From the NCBI RefSeq assembly GCF_017744695.1, contig NZ_JAGIAS010000013.1, positions 45,176-109,175 on the forward strand: DNA of 64,000 bases, in the 5' to 3' direction. The stretch comes from Dyadobacter sp. (GTDB taxonomy: Bacteria; Bacteroidota; Bacteroidia; Cytophagales; Spirosomataceae). Numbering within the stretch: the first letter of the stretch is position 1; every line of letters starts with the position of its first letter. Under the pieces are notes generated by a model. That model worked only from the letters and a program-made list of their open reading frames with translations. It made no database searches and had not been told where the DNA came from. Of this stretch, positions 18,760 through 27,999 are shown piece by piece. A program made the translations under genes and the position numbers.

Positions 18760-20112
18760 TCATGCTTTAAAAACATTCAAACTTAAAAACGCATTGCGGA
18801 ATTTTCCTTTCGGGTCCATTTGCGCGGCCAGCTCCCTGAACTCCGGCAGTTTCTCGTACCGCTTTTCCAGCAAACCGGGCGAAACGGTAAACAGCTTACC
18901 CCAATGCGGCCGAGGATTGAACGGCGCCAGTTCCTTCTCGATCACTGGCAGTAACTTGCTCACTGACGGCCAGTCCTGCTTCCAGGTGAAGTGGATCGCC
19001 ACCGAGTCCTGTTTGTAACATGGGCTTAGCCAAAGGTTATCGGCTGCAATAGTCCTTACTTCCGATGTAAACAAATGCGGGCTGATTTGGCTGCCCATTT
19101 TGGAAATGGCCAGGATCGCATCCACGGCATTCTTGCGGGGTACAAAATATTCGGTTTGCAATTCCTTGCCGCTGCTGGGCGTAAAACCCATTTTGAAATG
19201 CGGCATACGCTCGTACCACGGCCCCGGCACGCCCATTTGCTCGGTACAATTCTCGGCCGAAAGCTCCGGGATCGGGTGCAGGTTTTTGGTAGCCAGTTTC
19301 GCTCCGAAAAATTCCTTGTCGGGTAACGCTTTTAAAGGTTTGGCACTGTTGGTTTTAAATTTAACCCACACCTCCGTGATATCATCCGTCGCCCAGTTTG
19401 TAAACAAACTCACACTGTATCCGCTCGACTCAATTTCATCGAAGTGCGTTTTGAGTTGGCTCAATGGCAGGTTTTCATACACATATTGACCCATCATAAA
19501 CGTCGGCTGTACATCCAATGTCACTTTCGTCACCACCCCCAACGCCCCCAAATGCACCACCGCCGCATTGAATTTCTCCCCATCCTTCTCCCTGCTCAAC
19601 TTCACTACCTCGCCGTCCGCAGTCACGATTTCCATCGCTGCCACGGAGGTCGCGAGGTTTCCATTCTTTTCGCCCGACCCATGCGTGGCCGTCGCACAGG
19701 CACCCGCGACGGAAATGTGCGGGAGCGAGGCCAGGTTATGCAATGCAAAACCCTTTTGGTGCAGGTAAGGCGCCAGTTGGCCGTATTTCAACCCGCCGTT
19801 GACAGTGACGGTTTTATTTTTGGTATTCAAATCAATATGCTCTTCCGCGCCGACAACCGTAATAAACTGGTCTTTCGTATCCGCAATGTCGTTGAAGCAA
19901 TGCCGTGTACCGAGGACTTTCAGCTTGGGGTATTTTTGGACAAGCGCTTGCACCTGCTGCAAATTTTTGCCTAAATCGAGCTTTTCGGTGCTGTATTCAA
20001 GGTTGCCTGCCCAGTTGCGAAGCTTGTCGCCATTGGCCCACCCGCTCAGCGGGGAAAGTAAAGGAGCCGTCATTAATGCGGATGAAAGTTTAATGAAAGT
20101 ACGTTTGTTCAT
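18760..20112 (-). CDS. FAD-linked alditol/sugar-lactone oxidase-like protein, exported
   Basis: A 450-residue protein with a Tat-like signal (KRTFIKLSSALMTAPLL). The FAD-binding PCMH domain follows: LGTRHCFNDIADT, where the His matches the flavin-linked His of alditol oxidases, NGGLKYGQLAPYLHQKG and SVAGACATATHGSG. A C-terminal ALO-type domain ends in HWGKLFTVSP and MDPKGKFRNAFL. Members oxidise sugar alcohols or aldonolactones with oxygen. The substrate is not known; the signal places the activity in the periplasm. It appears to be monocistronic, with the palindromic element downstream. Confidence 0.85.
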   Translation of the reverse strand: MNKRTFIKLSSALMTAPLLSPLSGWANGDKLRNWAGNLEYSTEKLDLGKNLQQVQALVQKYPKLKVLGTRHCFNDIADTKDQFITVVGAEEHIDLNTKNKTVTVNGGLKYGQLAPYLHQKGFALHNLASLPHISVAGACATATHGSGEKNGNLATSVAAMEIVTADGEVVKLSREKDGEKFNAAVVHLGALGVVTKVTLDVQPTFMMGQYVYENLPLSQLKTHFDEIESSGYSVSLFTNWATDDITEVWVKFKTNSAKPLKALPDKEFFGAKLATKNLHPIPELSAENCTEQMGVPGPWYERMPHFKMGFTPSSGKELQTEYFVPRKNAVDAILAISKMGSQISPHLFTSEVRTIAADNLWLSPCYKQDSVAIHFTWKQDWPSVSKLLPVIEKELAPFNPRPHWGKLFTVSPGLLEKRYEKLPEFRELAAQMDPKGKFRNAFLSLNVFKA

Positions 20113-20192
20113 GCGGAAGTCAGGTTGAAATGCACGAAATAGGAATTTATCCCAAATTAATTGAATAAATCAGCATTCCAACCGCGATTGTA

Positions 20193-21680
20193 TTAGCTGT
20201 TTTTTTCCAGCGCCGCTTTTAGAATAGAAGTAGCTTCGCCCAACTCCTTCTCATCCAGGCTGCCAAACCCGAGTCGCATGGCACTGAGACGTCCGGTCTG
20301 AAAAAGCAGCGTTTGCGGCAAATGCAGGTTTTCGCGCAGGCATTCTTTGCTCACACGCATGAGGTTAATGTCGCGCCGCCATTCCGTCCAGATCGCCAAG
20401 CCACCCGGCGGGGCTTTGAACGTCAGGTAAGGTTTGAAATCACTTTCCAACAGTTCGGTAAACAAATCGCGACGCTGATGGTAAACCTTCTGGGCTTTTT
20501 TGATATGACGCTGAATTTCGCCCTCATCGAGCAGTTCCGCTAGTGCCTGTTCCATCATCAGATCCCCCTGCCTGTCGATAATCCGCCGCATTTTCCCCAA
20601 TTCCCTGATCAGGTTCTGCGGCGCGACCACATAGCCGGACCGCAACCCCGGCGCCAATGCCTTGCAGAACGAGCCCACATAAACGACCATCCCGGCCCCG
20701 TCAGCGCTCGCCAGGGGGAGTACCGGACTGCTGTTATAGTGAAAATCGTAGTCATGGTCGTCTTCGAGGATGATAAAACCGTATTTGACCGACAAATTCA
20801 GCAACTCCACGCGCCGCTCGGCACTGAGCGTGACGGTCGTGGGATAATGGTGGTGTGGCGTGATGTACAGCATCCGGATCGGCGTCCGTTCGCACAGCTG
20901 CCGCACGGCTTCCACGGAAATCCCCTGGTTGTCCACAGGAACGGAAAGAATATTAGCGCCGGCCTGCTGAAAGATCATATTCGCAACATAGTAGCTTAGG
21001 TCTCCCACCACCACATTGTCACCCTTTTTCAGCAACAAGGTCGACGCGAGGTAAATGCCCATCTGAATACCGCGTGTTGTAATAATATTCTCCGAACCTA
21101 TGTGCAGGCCGCGGGTATTGTTCAGATAAGTCGCCAGCCGCTCGCGGAACCAGATGTTACCCTCCACGTGCGAATAGGTCAGGTATTTCCGGTTGTTGTT
21201 TCTTCTTAAAACACTGGAATAGGCTTTCGCGAGCTTGTCCATAGGCGCGAGACGCACATCCGGGAGGCCGTCGGTAAATTCCAGGTCCACGCGGGAGAGC
21301 GAAACTGGCCGGTCGAGCAACATACTTTCTTCAAAAGCAAAACCGGTTTGCTGCGGATACTGCTTCAAATCACTCACGTTCGCCGACAATGCCCTACCCT
21401 TCACCACCGGACTTTTCCGGGTCACGAACGTCCCGCGGTTAGGCAGCGTTTCGATCCACCCTTGCGCGTCGAGTTCGTTGTAGGCGGCTACGACGGTTTT
21501 GCGGTGCACCTCAAGCATTTCCGCAAGTGCTCGTGTGCCAGGGAGTTGTACACCCGTAACGAGCACGCCACGCTGAATGGCGTTGATCATCTGGTGCGCA
21601 ATTTGCAGATATACAGGTGTCCCGGACGCACGGTCCAGCAGGATCACATTTTTGAATGGTATTTCAACCGGACTACTCAT
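20193..21680 (-). CDS. MocR/PdxR-type regulator (GntR helix-turn-helix plus aminotransferase domain)
   Basis: 495 residues from the ATG at 21680. The frame continues upstream through repeat DNA to 21812, but that extension is junk-like. A GntR winged helix occupies about 15-85 (GTPVYLQIAHQMINAI, LPGTRALAEMLEVHRKTVVAAY, ETLPNRGTFV). A class I aminotransferase-like domain follows, with the PLP lysine in GSFCKALAPGLRSGY. MocR proteins sense PLP or amino compounds and often control the divergent neighbour. Here that is a TonB receptor, an inferred target. Confidence 0.9.
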   Translation of the reverse strand: MSSPVEIPFKNVILLDRASGTPVYLQIAHQMINAIQRGVLVTGVQLPGTRALAEMLEVHRKTVVAAYNELDAQGWIETLPNRGTFVTRKSPVVKGRALSANVSDLKQYPQQTGFAFEESMLLDRPVSLSRVDLEFTDGLPDVRLAPMDKLAKAYSSVLRRNNNRKYLTYSHVEGNIWFRERLATYLNNTRGLHIGSENIITTRGIQMGIYLASTLLLKKGDNVVVGDLSYYVANMIFQQAGANILSVPVDNQGISVEAVRQLCERTPIRMLYITPHHHYPTTVTLSAERRVELLNLSVKYGFIILEDDHDYDFHYNSSPVLPLASADGAGMVVYVGSFCKALAPGLRSGYVVAPQNLIRELGKMRRIIDRQGDLMMEQALAELLDEGEIQRHIKKAQKVYHQRRDLFTELLESDFKPYLTFKAPPGGLAIWTEWRRDINLMRVSKECLRENLHLPQTLLFQTGRLSAMRLGFGSLDEKELGEATSILKAALEKNS

Positions 21681-21740
21681 TAGATTTAAACCGGAGCATA
21701 TAAACGGGCCGGCAAGATAATAGTTTTGTGTTGAAAAATG

Positions 21741-21932
21741 ACAGCCGACAGCCGACAGCCGACAGCCGACCAGAGGCCTGCGGCCGACCATGGACCATAG
21801 ACCATGGATCATGATTGAAGATTTCTTAAAGTAAAACTAGCACAAGCCATCGTCCATGGTCTATGGTCCATGGTCGGATTCAGACAATCGGCGGTCGGCG
21901 GTCAGCCGTCGGCGGTCAAAAACACCAATCGA
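21741..21932. repeat. Heptamer-repeat array with inverted symmetry
   Basis: Four copies of ACAGCCG (21741-21768) are followed by CAGAGGCCTGCGG and four copies of the heptamer GACCATG/GACCATA (from about 21787). After a 40-base spacer, the right side mirrors this: TCCATGG/TCTATGG heptamers (21857-21877), then TCGGCGG/TCAGCCG heptamers (from about 21894). The inner arms share a perfect palindrome around ACCATGGACCATAGACCATGG. It sits between the divergent MocR and TonB receptor genes. Confidence 0.8.
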
Positions 21933-21944
21933 TACAAACAACCT

Positions 21945-23891
21945 ATGAAGCACCATTATATAACCACCCTCTTACTGCCCCTCATCTCAACCCTGGCCCT
22001 GGCACAGGAAATATCGCTTGACCCGGTAACGGTTACCTCTTCCCTCGTTGAAAAGCGTGCATCGCAGACTGGCCGTAATATAGCCGTCATCAAAGGCGAA
22101 TATTTTCAACAGCTGCCCGTACACAGCATCGACGACCTGCTCCGCTACATGCCGGGTGTCGAAATACAGGCGCGGGGTCCGCAAGGTTCGCAGAGCGACA
22201 TTGTGTTGCGCGGCGGTACCTTCCAGCAAGTGCTCGTGATCCTCGACGGTATTCGTCTCAACGATCCCAATACAGGACATTTTAATAGCTACATTCCAAT
22301 ATCCCCTGCCGAAATCGAGCGGATCGAAGTTTTAAAAGGCGCTTCGTCGGCATTATATGGCTCCGATGCCGTGGGCGGGGTTATTCATGTGATTTCCAAA
22401 ACATTTGCGGCACGACTGAACAACGCGGAAGATAATTCGGTACAAAAAACGCAGGTAAACGGTGGTGTCAGTGCCGGAGAATACGGGTTGTTCAATGCCA
22501 ATGTGGGCGCATTTGTGCAGCGCAACAAACTGGCCATTTCGGGTGGGTTTCTTTCCAACAATGCATCCGGGGTACAGCAGCGCGGTATTAAGGGCTATTT
22601 TCACAACAATACCGCTTCGCTGTCGCTGAGTTATGCCATTTCACCAAACTGGAACCTGGCCGTCCGTAGTTCTTACGACCACCGCGACTTTGCAGCCCAA
22701 AACTTTTACACCGTTTTGAAATCCGACACGGCGAGCGAGAAAGTCAAAATGTCGTGGAACCAGGTGAGATTGGGTTATCAGAAGAACAAAACAGCTTTTT
22801 CAGTGGATGGAGGCTTTAAATCCGTACAAGACACCTACCTTTTTAACCCGCATTCTATTGCCAACAGCAGCAAATCGAAGTTATGGCAAGGGCTCGCTAC
22901 TTTGCAGCAAGGGCTTACTTCCAGCACCAATCTGATCGCGGGCGTCAATTTCCAGCAGCGTAACATCAAATCCAATGATCGCGGCAATCATACACTGAAC
23001 CAGCTTGCGCCGTTTGTATCGGTGGTGCAGAATATTGGAGAAGATTTTACAGTAACACCTTCCGTGCGCATGGACTGGCGCGAAAGCATTGGTACGGAGG
23101 TTTCCCCTCAAATCAATTTATCCTACAAAAAAGCCGGCTGGCAGCTGCGCGCGAGTGCCGGCAAGACAATCCGCGACGCCGATTTTACGGAACGCTTCAA
23201 TAACTACGCGAAAAAACTCGTCACAGGTGGCAGCGTCGGCAATCCCGACCTGAAAGCTGAACGTTCTTTCAGCTACGAGGCAGGGGCAGATTGGTTCCTC
23301 ACCAGCAGTCCGGCGGCACAGCTCAAAGTTTCCGGCACATTTTTCCAGCGCCGCCAAAAAGACCTGATCGATTATGTGACTACCCCATACGCACAAATGC
23401 CGCGCAAGGATAACCTTTCGCCCACGGGTACATTCGGCCTTGCTTTGAACATCGCCGAGGTAAACACCACCGGTTTCGAGCTCGATATCCAATCGGCGAA
23501 CACTATTTCCGAGCATCAGAAATTGCTCCTCAATGCAGGCCTCACCTGGCTCAATAGCGACAACAAAAGCCAGATTCAGTCATTCTACCTTTCATCGCAT
23601 GCCAAATTCCTCGCCAATTTCTCAGGCATTTATCAGATCGACGGTTTTTCGCTCAGTGTAAATGGATTGTACAAAAAACGGGCGGAGCGTGAAGCATCGG
23701 CGATCGAAGCGGCTATTTCAAAAAATTACTTTATACTCAACGTCAAAGTCGAATACGCTTTCCTGAAACGCCAGCTGGGCATATTTGTCCAGGCCGACAA
23801 TGCCTTTGACAAACAATACAGCGACATCCTGGGCTCCGTAATGCCTGGTCGCTGGATAATGGGCGGCGTGCGGTTCAGTTTTGCCCAATAG
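21945..23891 (+). CDS. TonB-dependent outer-membrane receptor (BtuB/FepA-like size)
   Basis: 648 residues from the ATG at 21945, which begins a signal peptide (ITTLLLPLISTLALAQ); an in-frame upstream extension comes from repeat DNA. The plug domain is clear: LRYMPGVEIQARGPQGS, VLVILDGIRLNDPNTGH, IERIEVLKGASSALYGSDAVG. A 22-strand type barrel follows, ending in the aromatic strand GGVRFSFAQ. There is no SusC-type N-terminal domain and no SusD partner, so the ligand is more likely a metal chelate or vitamin than a glycan. No cobalamin riboswitch was seen upstream. The divergent MocR gene is its likely regulator. Confidence 0.9.
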   Translation: MKHHYITTLLLPLISTLALAQEISLDPVTVTSSLVEKRASQTGRNIAVIKGEYFQQLPVHSIDDLLRYMPGVEIQARGPQGSQSDIVLRGGTFQQVLVILDGIRLNDPNTGHFNSYIPISPAEIERIEVLKGASSALYGSDAVGGVIHVISKTFAARLNNAEDNSVQKTQVNGGVSAGEYGLFNANVGAFVQRNKLAISGGFLSNNASGVQQRGIKGYFHNNTASLSLSYAISPNWNLAVRSSYDHRDFAAQNFYTVLKSDTASEKVKMSWNQVRLGYQKNKTAFSVDGGFKSVQDTYLFNPHSIANSSKSKLWQGLATLQQGLTSSTNLIAGVNFQQRNIKSNDRGNHTLNQLAPFVSVVQNIGEDFTVTPSVRMDWRESIGTEVSPQINLSYKKAGWQLRASAGKTIRDADFTERFNNYAKKLVTGGSVGNPDLKAERSFSYEAGADWFLTSSPAAQLKVSGTFFQRRQKDLIDYVTTPYAQMPRKDNLSPTGTFGLALNIAEVNTTGFELDIQSANTISEHQKLLLNAGLTWLNSDNKSQIQSFYLSSHAKFLANFSGIYQIDGFSLSVNGLYKKRAEREASAIEAAISKNYFILNVKVEYAFLKRQLGIFVQADNAFDKQYSDILGSVMPGRWIMGGVRFSFAQ

Positions 23892-23897
23892 CGGCAC

Positions 23898-23905
23898 TAT
23901 TTTTG
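23898..23905 (+). promoter_or_regulatory. Putative promoter of the alpha/beta hydrolase gene
   Basis: TATTTTTG fits TAnnTTTG. A TTTTG that could serve as the -33 box overlaps the end of the TonB receptor gene about 16-19 bases upstream. This implies separate transcription of the hydrolase with a short leader. Confidence 0.4.
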
Positions 23906-23940
23906 CAGGAGTTCGTATATTTAAGTGAAAGCACTCCATC

Positions 23941-24729
23941 ATGTTTTCGAATATACGTAACTCCTGTCTTCTATTGGCACTACTTTCATTTTCCGGCCCG
24001 GAGGCCATCGGCGCTACAAATAGCGCTGCAACAGACTTTTCTACGGCAACAGCCGCCGCGAAGAAAATGAACGTCTATTTTATCAGTGGACTAGGCGCCG
24101 ACGAGCGCGTATTCACCAAACTCAAACTCGACCCGAGGTTGAATGTAAAGTATATTAAATGGGTGAGGCCTTTGAAAAAAGAGTCATTGCAGCATTATGC
24201 CGCCCGTTTGAGCAAGCAAATCGACACTTCTCAGCCTTTTCAATTGGTGGGGCTTTCCTTCGGCGGGGTAATAGCTTCGGAAATTGCGGATATCGCCTGC
24301 CCGCAGCAGGTTACGCTCATTTCGAGTATGTCAACCGGCGTTCCGCTTTCGAAGTTTTACCAGGTTATGATCAAGTTTTTACTGATGTCGCCGTTGTCGG
24401 CGCCGCTGCTAAAATCAGCCAACCGGGTGACTTACCATTATTTCGGAGCAGATACCCCTGAACTAAAAAAGCTGCTGAAACAAATCCTGCACGACACCGA
24501 CAGCAAGTTCCTGAAATGGGCGCTGACCCGCATGAGCGGCTGGGACCGGAAAGAACGCATCGAAAACCTTTTTCATATTCACGGGACGGCCGACAAACTC
24601 ATCCCAATCCTCATCGTAAAACCGGATATTATCATCGAAGGCGGCGGGCATTTGATGGTTTATGCGCAAGCCGACCAGATTTCAAAAATCCTCAACGACC
24701 GGCTTACAACCATTCATTCAACAGAATAA
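23941..24729 (+). CDS. Exported alpha/beta hydrolase
   Basis: A 262-residue protein with an N-terminal hydrophobic export signal (SCLLLALLSFSGPEAIGA) followed by a short low-complexity linker. The hydrolase core starts near residue 43 (MNVYFISGLGADERVF). The nucleophile elbow is GLSFGG, the acid is probably in IHGTADKLIP, and the catalytic His in GGGHLM. An internal start at residue 43 would give a cytoplasmic protein; the exported form is favoured because the promoter box lies just upstream. It overlaps the convergent quinone oxidoreductase gene by 26 bases. Substrate unknown. Confidence 0.8.
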   Translation: MFSNIRNSCLLLALLSFSGPEAIGATNSAATDFSTATAAAKKMNVYFISGLGADERVFTKLKLDPRLNVKYIKWVRPLKKESLQHYAARLSKQIDTSQPFQLVGLSFGGVIASEIADIACPQQVTLISSMSTGVPLSKFYQVMIKFLLMSPLSAPLLKSANRVTYHYFGADTPELKKLLKQILHDTDSKFLKWALTRMSGWDRKERIENLFHIHGTADKLIPILIVKPDIIIEGGGHLMVYAQADQISKILNDRLTTIHSTE

Positions 24730-25708
24730 TCTTGCCGATATGATCGCTGGTTTCCATTAATGCATGTGCTTTGGCCGCTTCCGCCAACGGAAATGTGCAC
24801 GCGATCACCGGCCTGAAGAGTCCTTTTTCCAAAACCGGCCATACATGTTTTTGAATATCAGAAGTTAACGCTGCTTTAAAAGCATGGTCCCGGTTGCGTA
24901 ACGTACTGCCGGTGACTGTCAATCGTTTCCGCATAATCAACCCGAAATCTACCTCGTCGCTGCCCTTCACTTTACTGCCTTTCATGGTATTGATAAAAAC
25001 CAGTCGCCCCTCTTCGCGCAGTAGCCGCAGGTTTTTGGGTATGTAATCCCCGCCAACCATGTCGAGGATCACATCCGTTCCCAGGCTTTTCAGTACTTCT
25101 TCAAAATCGGAAGTTTTATAATTAATACTGATATCCGCGCCCAATGCATTGCAGGCCGCACATTTATCATCCGAGCCTGCCGTCGTAAACACTTTCGCAC
25201 CGAATGCTTTGGCCAGCTGAATGGCAGTAATGCCTATGCCGCTGCTACCGCCATGTACCAGAAAATGCTCACCTGCCTGCAACCGCCCTCGTTGAAACAC
25301 ATTATGCCAAACGGTGAACACCGTTTCGGGCAGAGAGGCTGCCTCAGCAAAGCGGTTGCCGCCCCCGTCAAAGCTCGCGGGCACGCGCAGGCAATGTGCC
25401 GCTTGCGCGAGTGCGTATTCCGCATAACCTCCGCCTGCGAGCAGCGCACATACGCGATCGCCAGGCTTCCACAGTGTCACATCTGCGCCAATTTCTTCGA
25501 CAATACCCGCCACTTCCAATCCGGGAATATCCTGCGGGGCATCAGGCGGGGGTGGATAGTTCCCCTTTCGCTGGAACACATCGGGGCGGTTCACGCCTGC
25601 CGCGTATACCTTAATCAGCACTTCGGAAGCGGCTGGACGGGGTCTTTCACGATCCCGGATTTGTAGTACTTCCGGTGCTCCGGGTTCGGTGACGACAACG
25701 GCTTTCAT
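24704..25708 (-). CDS. NAD(P)H:quinone oxidoreductase, zinc-type alcohol dehydrogenase superfamily
   Basis: 334 residues of the medium-chain dehydrogenase/reductase family, closest to PIG3/QOR-type quinone oxidoreductases. Motifs: AGVNRPDVFQRKGNYPPPP, GLEVAGIVEEIG, HGGSSGIGITAIQLAKAFGAKVF (the NADPH-binding Rossmann stretch) and LDMVGGDYI. The zinc ligands of true alcohol dehydrogenases are absent. It is predicted to reduce quinones or enones in the cytoplasm. Its start overlaps the YccF stop by 4 bases, indicating translational coupling. Its 3' end overlaps the convergent hydrolase gene. Confidence 0.9.
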   Translation of the reverse strand: MKAVVVTEPGAPEVLQIRDRERPRPAASEVLIKVYAAGVNRPDVFQRKGNYPPPPDAPQDIPGLEVAGIVEEIGADVTLWKPGDRVCALLAGGGYAEYALAQAAHCLRVPASFDGGGNRFAEAASLPETVFTVWHNVFQRGRLQAGEHFLVHGGSSGIGITAIQLAKAFGAKVFTTAGSDDKCAACNALGADISINYKTSDFEEVLKSLGTDVILDMVGGDYIPKNLRLLREEGRLVFINTMKGSKVKGSDEVDFGLIMRKRLTVTGSTLRNRDHAFKAALTSDIQKHVWPVLEKGLFRPVIACTFPLAEAAKAHALMETSDHIGKIILLNEWL

Positions 25709-26076
25709 GAATATATTTCCTTACCAAAAGGTGCAAAAGATAGACTCATGAGCTTGAAATGCTGTTTTGCAAATGGCAAGCCGATGATCGTGATCGCCAG
25801 TAAAATGCCGAAAATCAAATGCGTCAGCGCGATCCAGATCCCGCCGAGGAAAATCCAGATGATGTTGAAAATGGTCGATAAACAACCAGAATCGCCCGGC
25901 ACCTCCCGCACATGCTGGCCAAATGGGAAGAGCGTCATAATACCAATCTTGAAACACTGGATACCGAAAGGAATGCCGACAATAGTAAGGCAGAGTGCGA
26001 GCCCGGCGGCCATATATTCGAGAAAAACGACAAATCCGCCGAAAATAAGCCAGATAATGTTTCCAATGAGGTTCAT
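25705..26076 (-). CDS. YccF-domain inner-membrane protein
   Basis: A 123-residue protein with two copies of the YccF domain: GNIIWLIFGG ... GIPFGIQCFKIGIMTLFPFG and FNIIWIFLGGIWIALTHLIFG ... GLPFAKQHFKL. Each repeat is a membrane hairpin. The family is widespread but functionally uncharacterised. It overlaps the quinone oxidoreductase gene by 4 bases. Confidence 0.9.
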   Translation of the reverse strand: MNLIGNIIWLIFGGFVVFLEYMAAGLALCLTIVGIPFGIQCFKIGIMTLFPFGQHVREVPGDSGCLSTIFNIIWIFLGGIWIALTHLIFGILLAITIIGLPFAKQHFKLMSLSFAPFGKEIYS

Positions 26077-26126
26077 GACGCGATCAGTTTAATGTGAATG
26101 TGGATTAAAACTAATGCTACCCGCTG

Positions 26127-26792
26127 CTAGTATGCCGGATTTTCGATGGACGGCTCCAACAGAAAATCGTCGGACGAAATCGCTGACTTCCAGTTTTCTA
26201 TTTTCAGCAATCTGAAGAATTCCTCTTCCTCTATCTCCCTCACTCCACCCGGCGGCAAGTCGCCCAGTTCCAAATCCTCGATACTCGCACGGATAAGTCG
26301 CCGGCAACGGTGATTGGCCTCCCGTACCATCTTTCGTACCTGGTGGTATTTACCTTCCGTGAGCGTAATGCTCAGCCAGGTATTGGGAACGTCGGGCTGG
26401 GTTTCATTTTTATGTTTGCTCAAAATGGAAGGCCGGTCAATGATTTCCACCTCGCAGGGTGCTGTGGTGTAATAACCGCCCCCCTTGATGCGAATGGGGA
26501 TGCCCGTGCGCAGCAACTCCACCGTTTCGGGAGGCACTACGTGGCCCACATTCACCCAATATTTGCGTTTATGCGGTACTTCGCCCAGAAAGAGCAGATT
26601 GGTTACTTTTTTATTGGTAGTAAGAATCAATAACCCCTCGGAAAGGCTATCGAGCCGCCCCACGGCGTGCGTCCCTTCAGGAAACTCAAAATCCAGCGCA
26701 CCCAGCAACCGCACATCATGCGAGCTGACGAACTGCGAAACCATATTGATCGGCTTGTTAATAATGAAGTAGCGGTGTGGTGTTGGAGTCAT
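26127..26792 (-). CDS. RNA pseudouridine synthase (RsuA/RluE type)
   Basis: 221 residues from the ATG at 26792. It starts directly in the catalytic domain without the S4 domain, as RluE does. Signatures: YFIINKPINMVSQF, the catalytic Asp in HAVGRLDSLSEGLLILT, RKYWVNVG, and LTEGKYHQVRKM with the RLIRASIEDLELGDLPPG ending. It isomerises uridine in rRNA or a similar RNA. The C-terminal 25 residues are a lineage-specific tail. It lies 8 bases downstream of the DUF3500 gene on the same strand. Confidence 0.9.
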   Translation of the reverse strand: MTPTPHRYFIINKPINMVSQFVSSHDVRLLGALDFEFPEGTHAVGRLDSLSEGLLILTTNKKVTNLLFLGEVPHKRKYWVNVGHVVPPETVELLRTGIPIRIKGGGYYTTAPCEVEIIDRPSILSKHKNETQPDVPNTWLSITLTEGKYHQVRKMVREANHRCRRLIRASIEDLELGDLPPGGVREIEEEEFFRLLKIENWKSAISSDDFLLEPSIENPAY

Positions 26793-26800
26793 GCACAAAT

Positions 26801-27853
26801 TTACTTCTTATGCCCTGCTTCATAATGCGCCTGCAACAAATCCTCTCCGAAATCGCTCGTCAGGTCCCGCACCACGGAGTGAATATGGTTCCCCCCATTC
26901 TGCGTATTATCAAATTCGATGAGGAAAGTGGGACCGTGGATGCGGTAGTAGTGGCCGTGGCCTGTACCGATTTCAGGTTGCTGATCACCGAGCCATGCGA
27001 AGTGGATTTTGTCGAGACCGTTCTTTTCAAGTTCCGCCCACTGCTGGTTTTTGAGGGTGACGTGGTACCGTTGCAGATAAGCCATAATCAGTTTTTTGAA
27101 TGCCGCCTTCTGCGCTGCATTCAATTCTCCCATGGCAATGCCTTCCATCTTAGCGAGCGAGGCTTTTCTTGCGTTGGATGTGAAGATTTCGTTGGGAGCT
27201 TTGGCGCCAAGGTTTGCTTTGTCGAGTTGGGAGGCGTCGAGGCTGTGGAGGAGGTCGAATGCCATATCCTGCTCGGCTTTCAGAATCCGCTTGCCTTTTT
27301 GCGGTACGTCGGCCATTACCTGCCCCGGGTTACTTCCGAAAAAGCTCGGTGTATAGGTAACCTGGTTGTCGATCGACGAAAAATGCAGCGACAAATGGTG
27401 CCCCTCCATCCGCCAGCCCCAGGGATCATTACCCGGCGTACCGAATACGAGGAATGCATAGTTTTCGGGATCGCGGTAAGTATCGTTGGCAGGCCGCGAT
27501 TCGACTACCCGCAGTACGTTTTCAAGGTCGATGATTTGCTCGGCTTTACTGTACCCCTCCTGGCTGAGCACCGTGCGCACCATCGCCATCGCTACTTTGC
27601 GCTGAGCGGGTGTCAGGGCTTTGAAAGTAATGCCTTTGCGGGCGCGCGGCGTAAAATTCCAGTCGAAACGGGCCAGATCTGCATAAGGGAGTTCGGTTTC
27701 CTCGCGTTGCTCGGGCGTGAGAACTTTCAGGAAAGTGGTGACGGCCTCACGCATTTCGCGGGCAAGCTCTTCATTCTTCTGGGCCGACGCCTGTGTGCCG
27801 GTCAAAAGGTTCGTGATAAGCGCCAAAAGCAAACACCCAACTAGCTTTTTCAT
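26801..27853 (-). CDS. DUF3500 family exported protein
   Basis: A 350-residue protein with signal peptide MKKLVGCLLLALITNLLTGTQASA. The DUF3500 domain spans most of the length: DWNFTPRARKGITFKALTPAQ, DPWGWRMEGHHLSLHF and the His-rich end GTGHGHYYRIHGPTFLIEFDN ... NHIHSVVRDL. Clustered His and Asp/Asn residues suggest a metal site, as an inference. The family has no established activity. It is transcribed away from dgt. Confidence 0.85.
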   Translation of the reverse strand: MKKLVGCLLLALITNLLTGTQASAQKNEELAREMREAVTTFLKVLTPEQREETELPYADLARFDWNFTPRARKGITFKALTPAQRKVAMAMVRTVLSQEGYSKAEQIIDLENVLRVVESRPANDTYRDPENYAFLVFGTPGNDPWGWRMEGHHLSLHFSSIDNQVTYTPSFFGSNPGQVMADVPQKGKRILKAEQDMAFDLLHSLDASQLDKANLGAKAPNEIFTSNARKASLAKMEGIAMGELNAAQKAAFKKLIMAYLQRYHVTLKNQQWAELEKNGLDKIHFAWLGDQQPEIGTGHGHYYRIHGPTFLIEFDNTQNGGNHIHSVVRDLTSDFGEDLLQAHYEAGHKK

Positions 27854-27971
27854 ATTGTTCCGGTTTGAAATAAATCCCTTCTGATGACTTTGTTAAAAGT
27901 CCGCTCAGCGCCGGTTTCTACCTGAAATCCGCATTGCCGGACTTTCGCTGCACATTTTCACCGAAAGCCAT

Positions 27972-27979
27972 TAGTTTTG
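27972..27979 (+). promoter_or_regulatory. Putative -7 promoter box for dgt
   Basis: TAGTTTTG matches TAnnTTTG and lies 21 bases before the dgt ATG at 28000. The open frame extends upstream to 27934, but that region contains this box, favouring the 28000 start. Confidence 0.4.
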
Positions 27980-27999
27980 CCGTTTATTCGAGATCCAAT

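Noticed and set aside
24704..24729. Overlapping convergent genes as a sign of a wrong gene end
   Set aside because: Both proteins keep sensible C-termini; a 26-base tail-to-tail overlap is common.
26777..27844. A 355-codon open frame opposite the DUF3500 gene
   Set aside because: It is fully antisense to a gene with a signal peptide and recognised domain; its translation has no family features.
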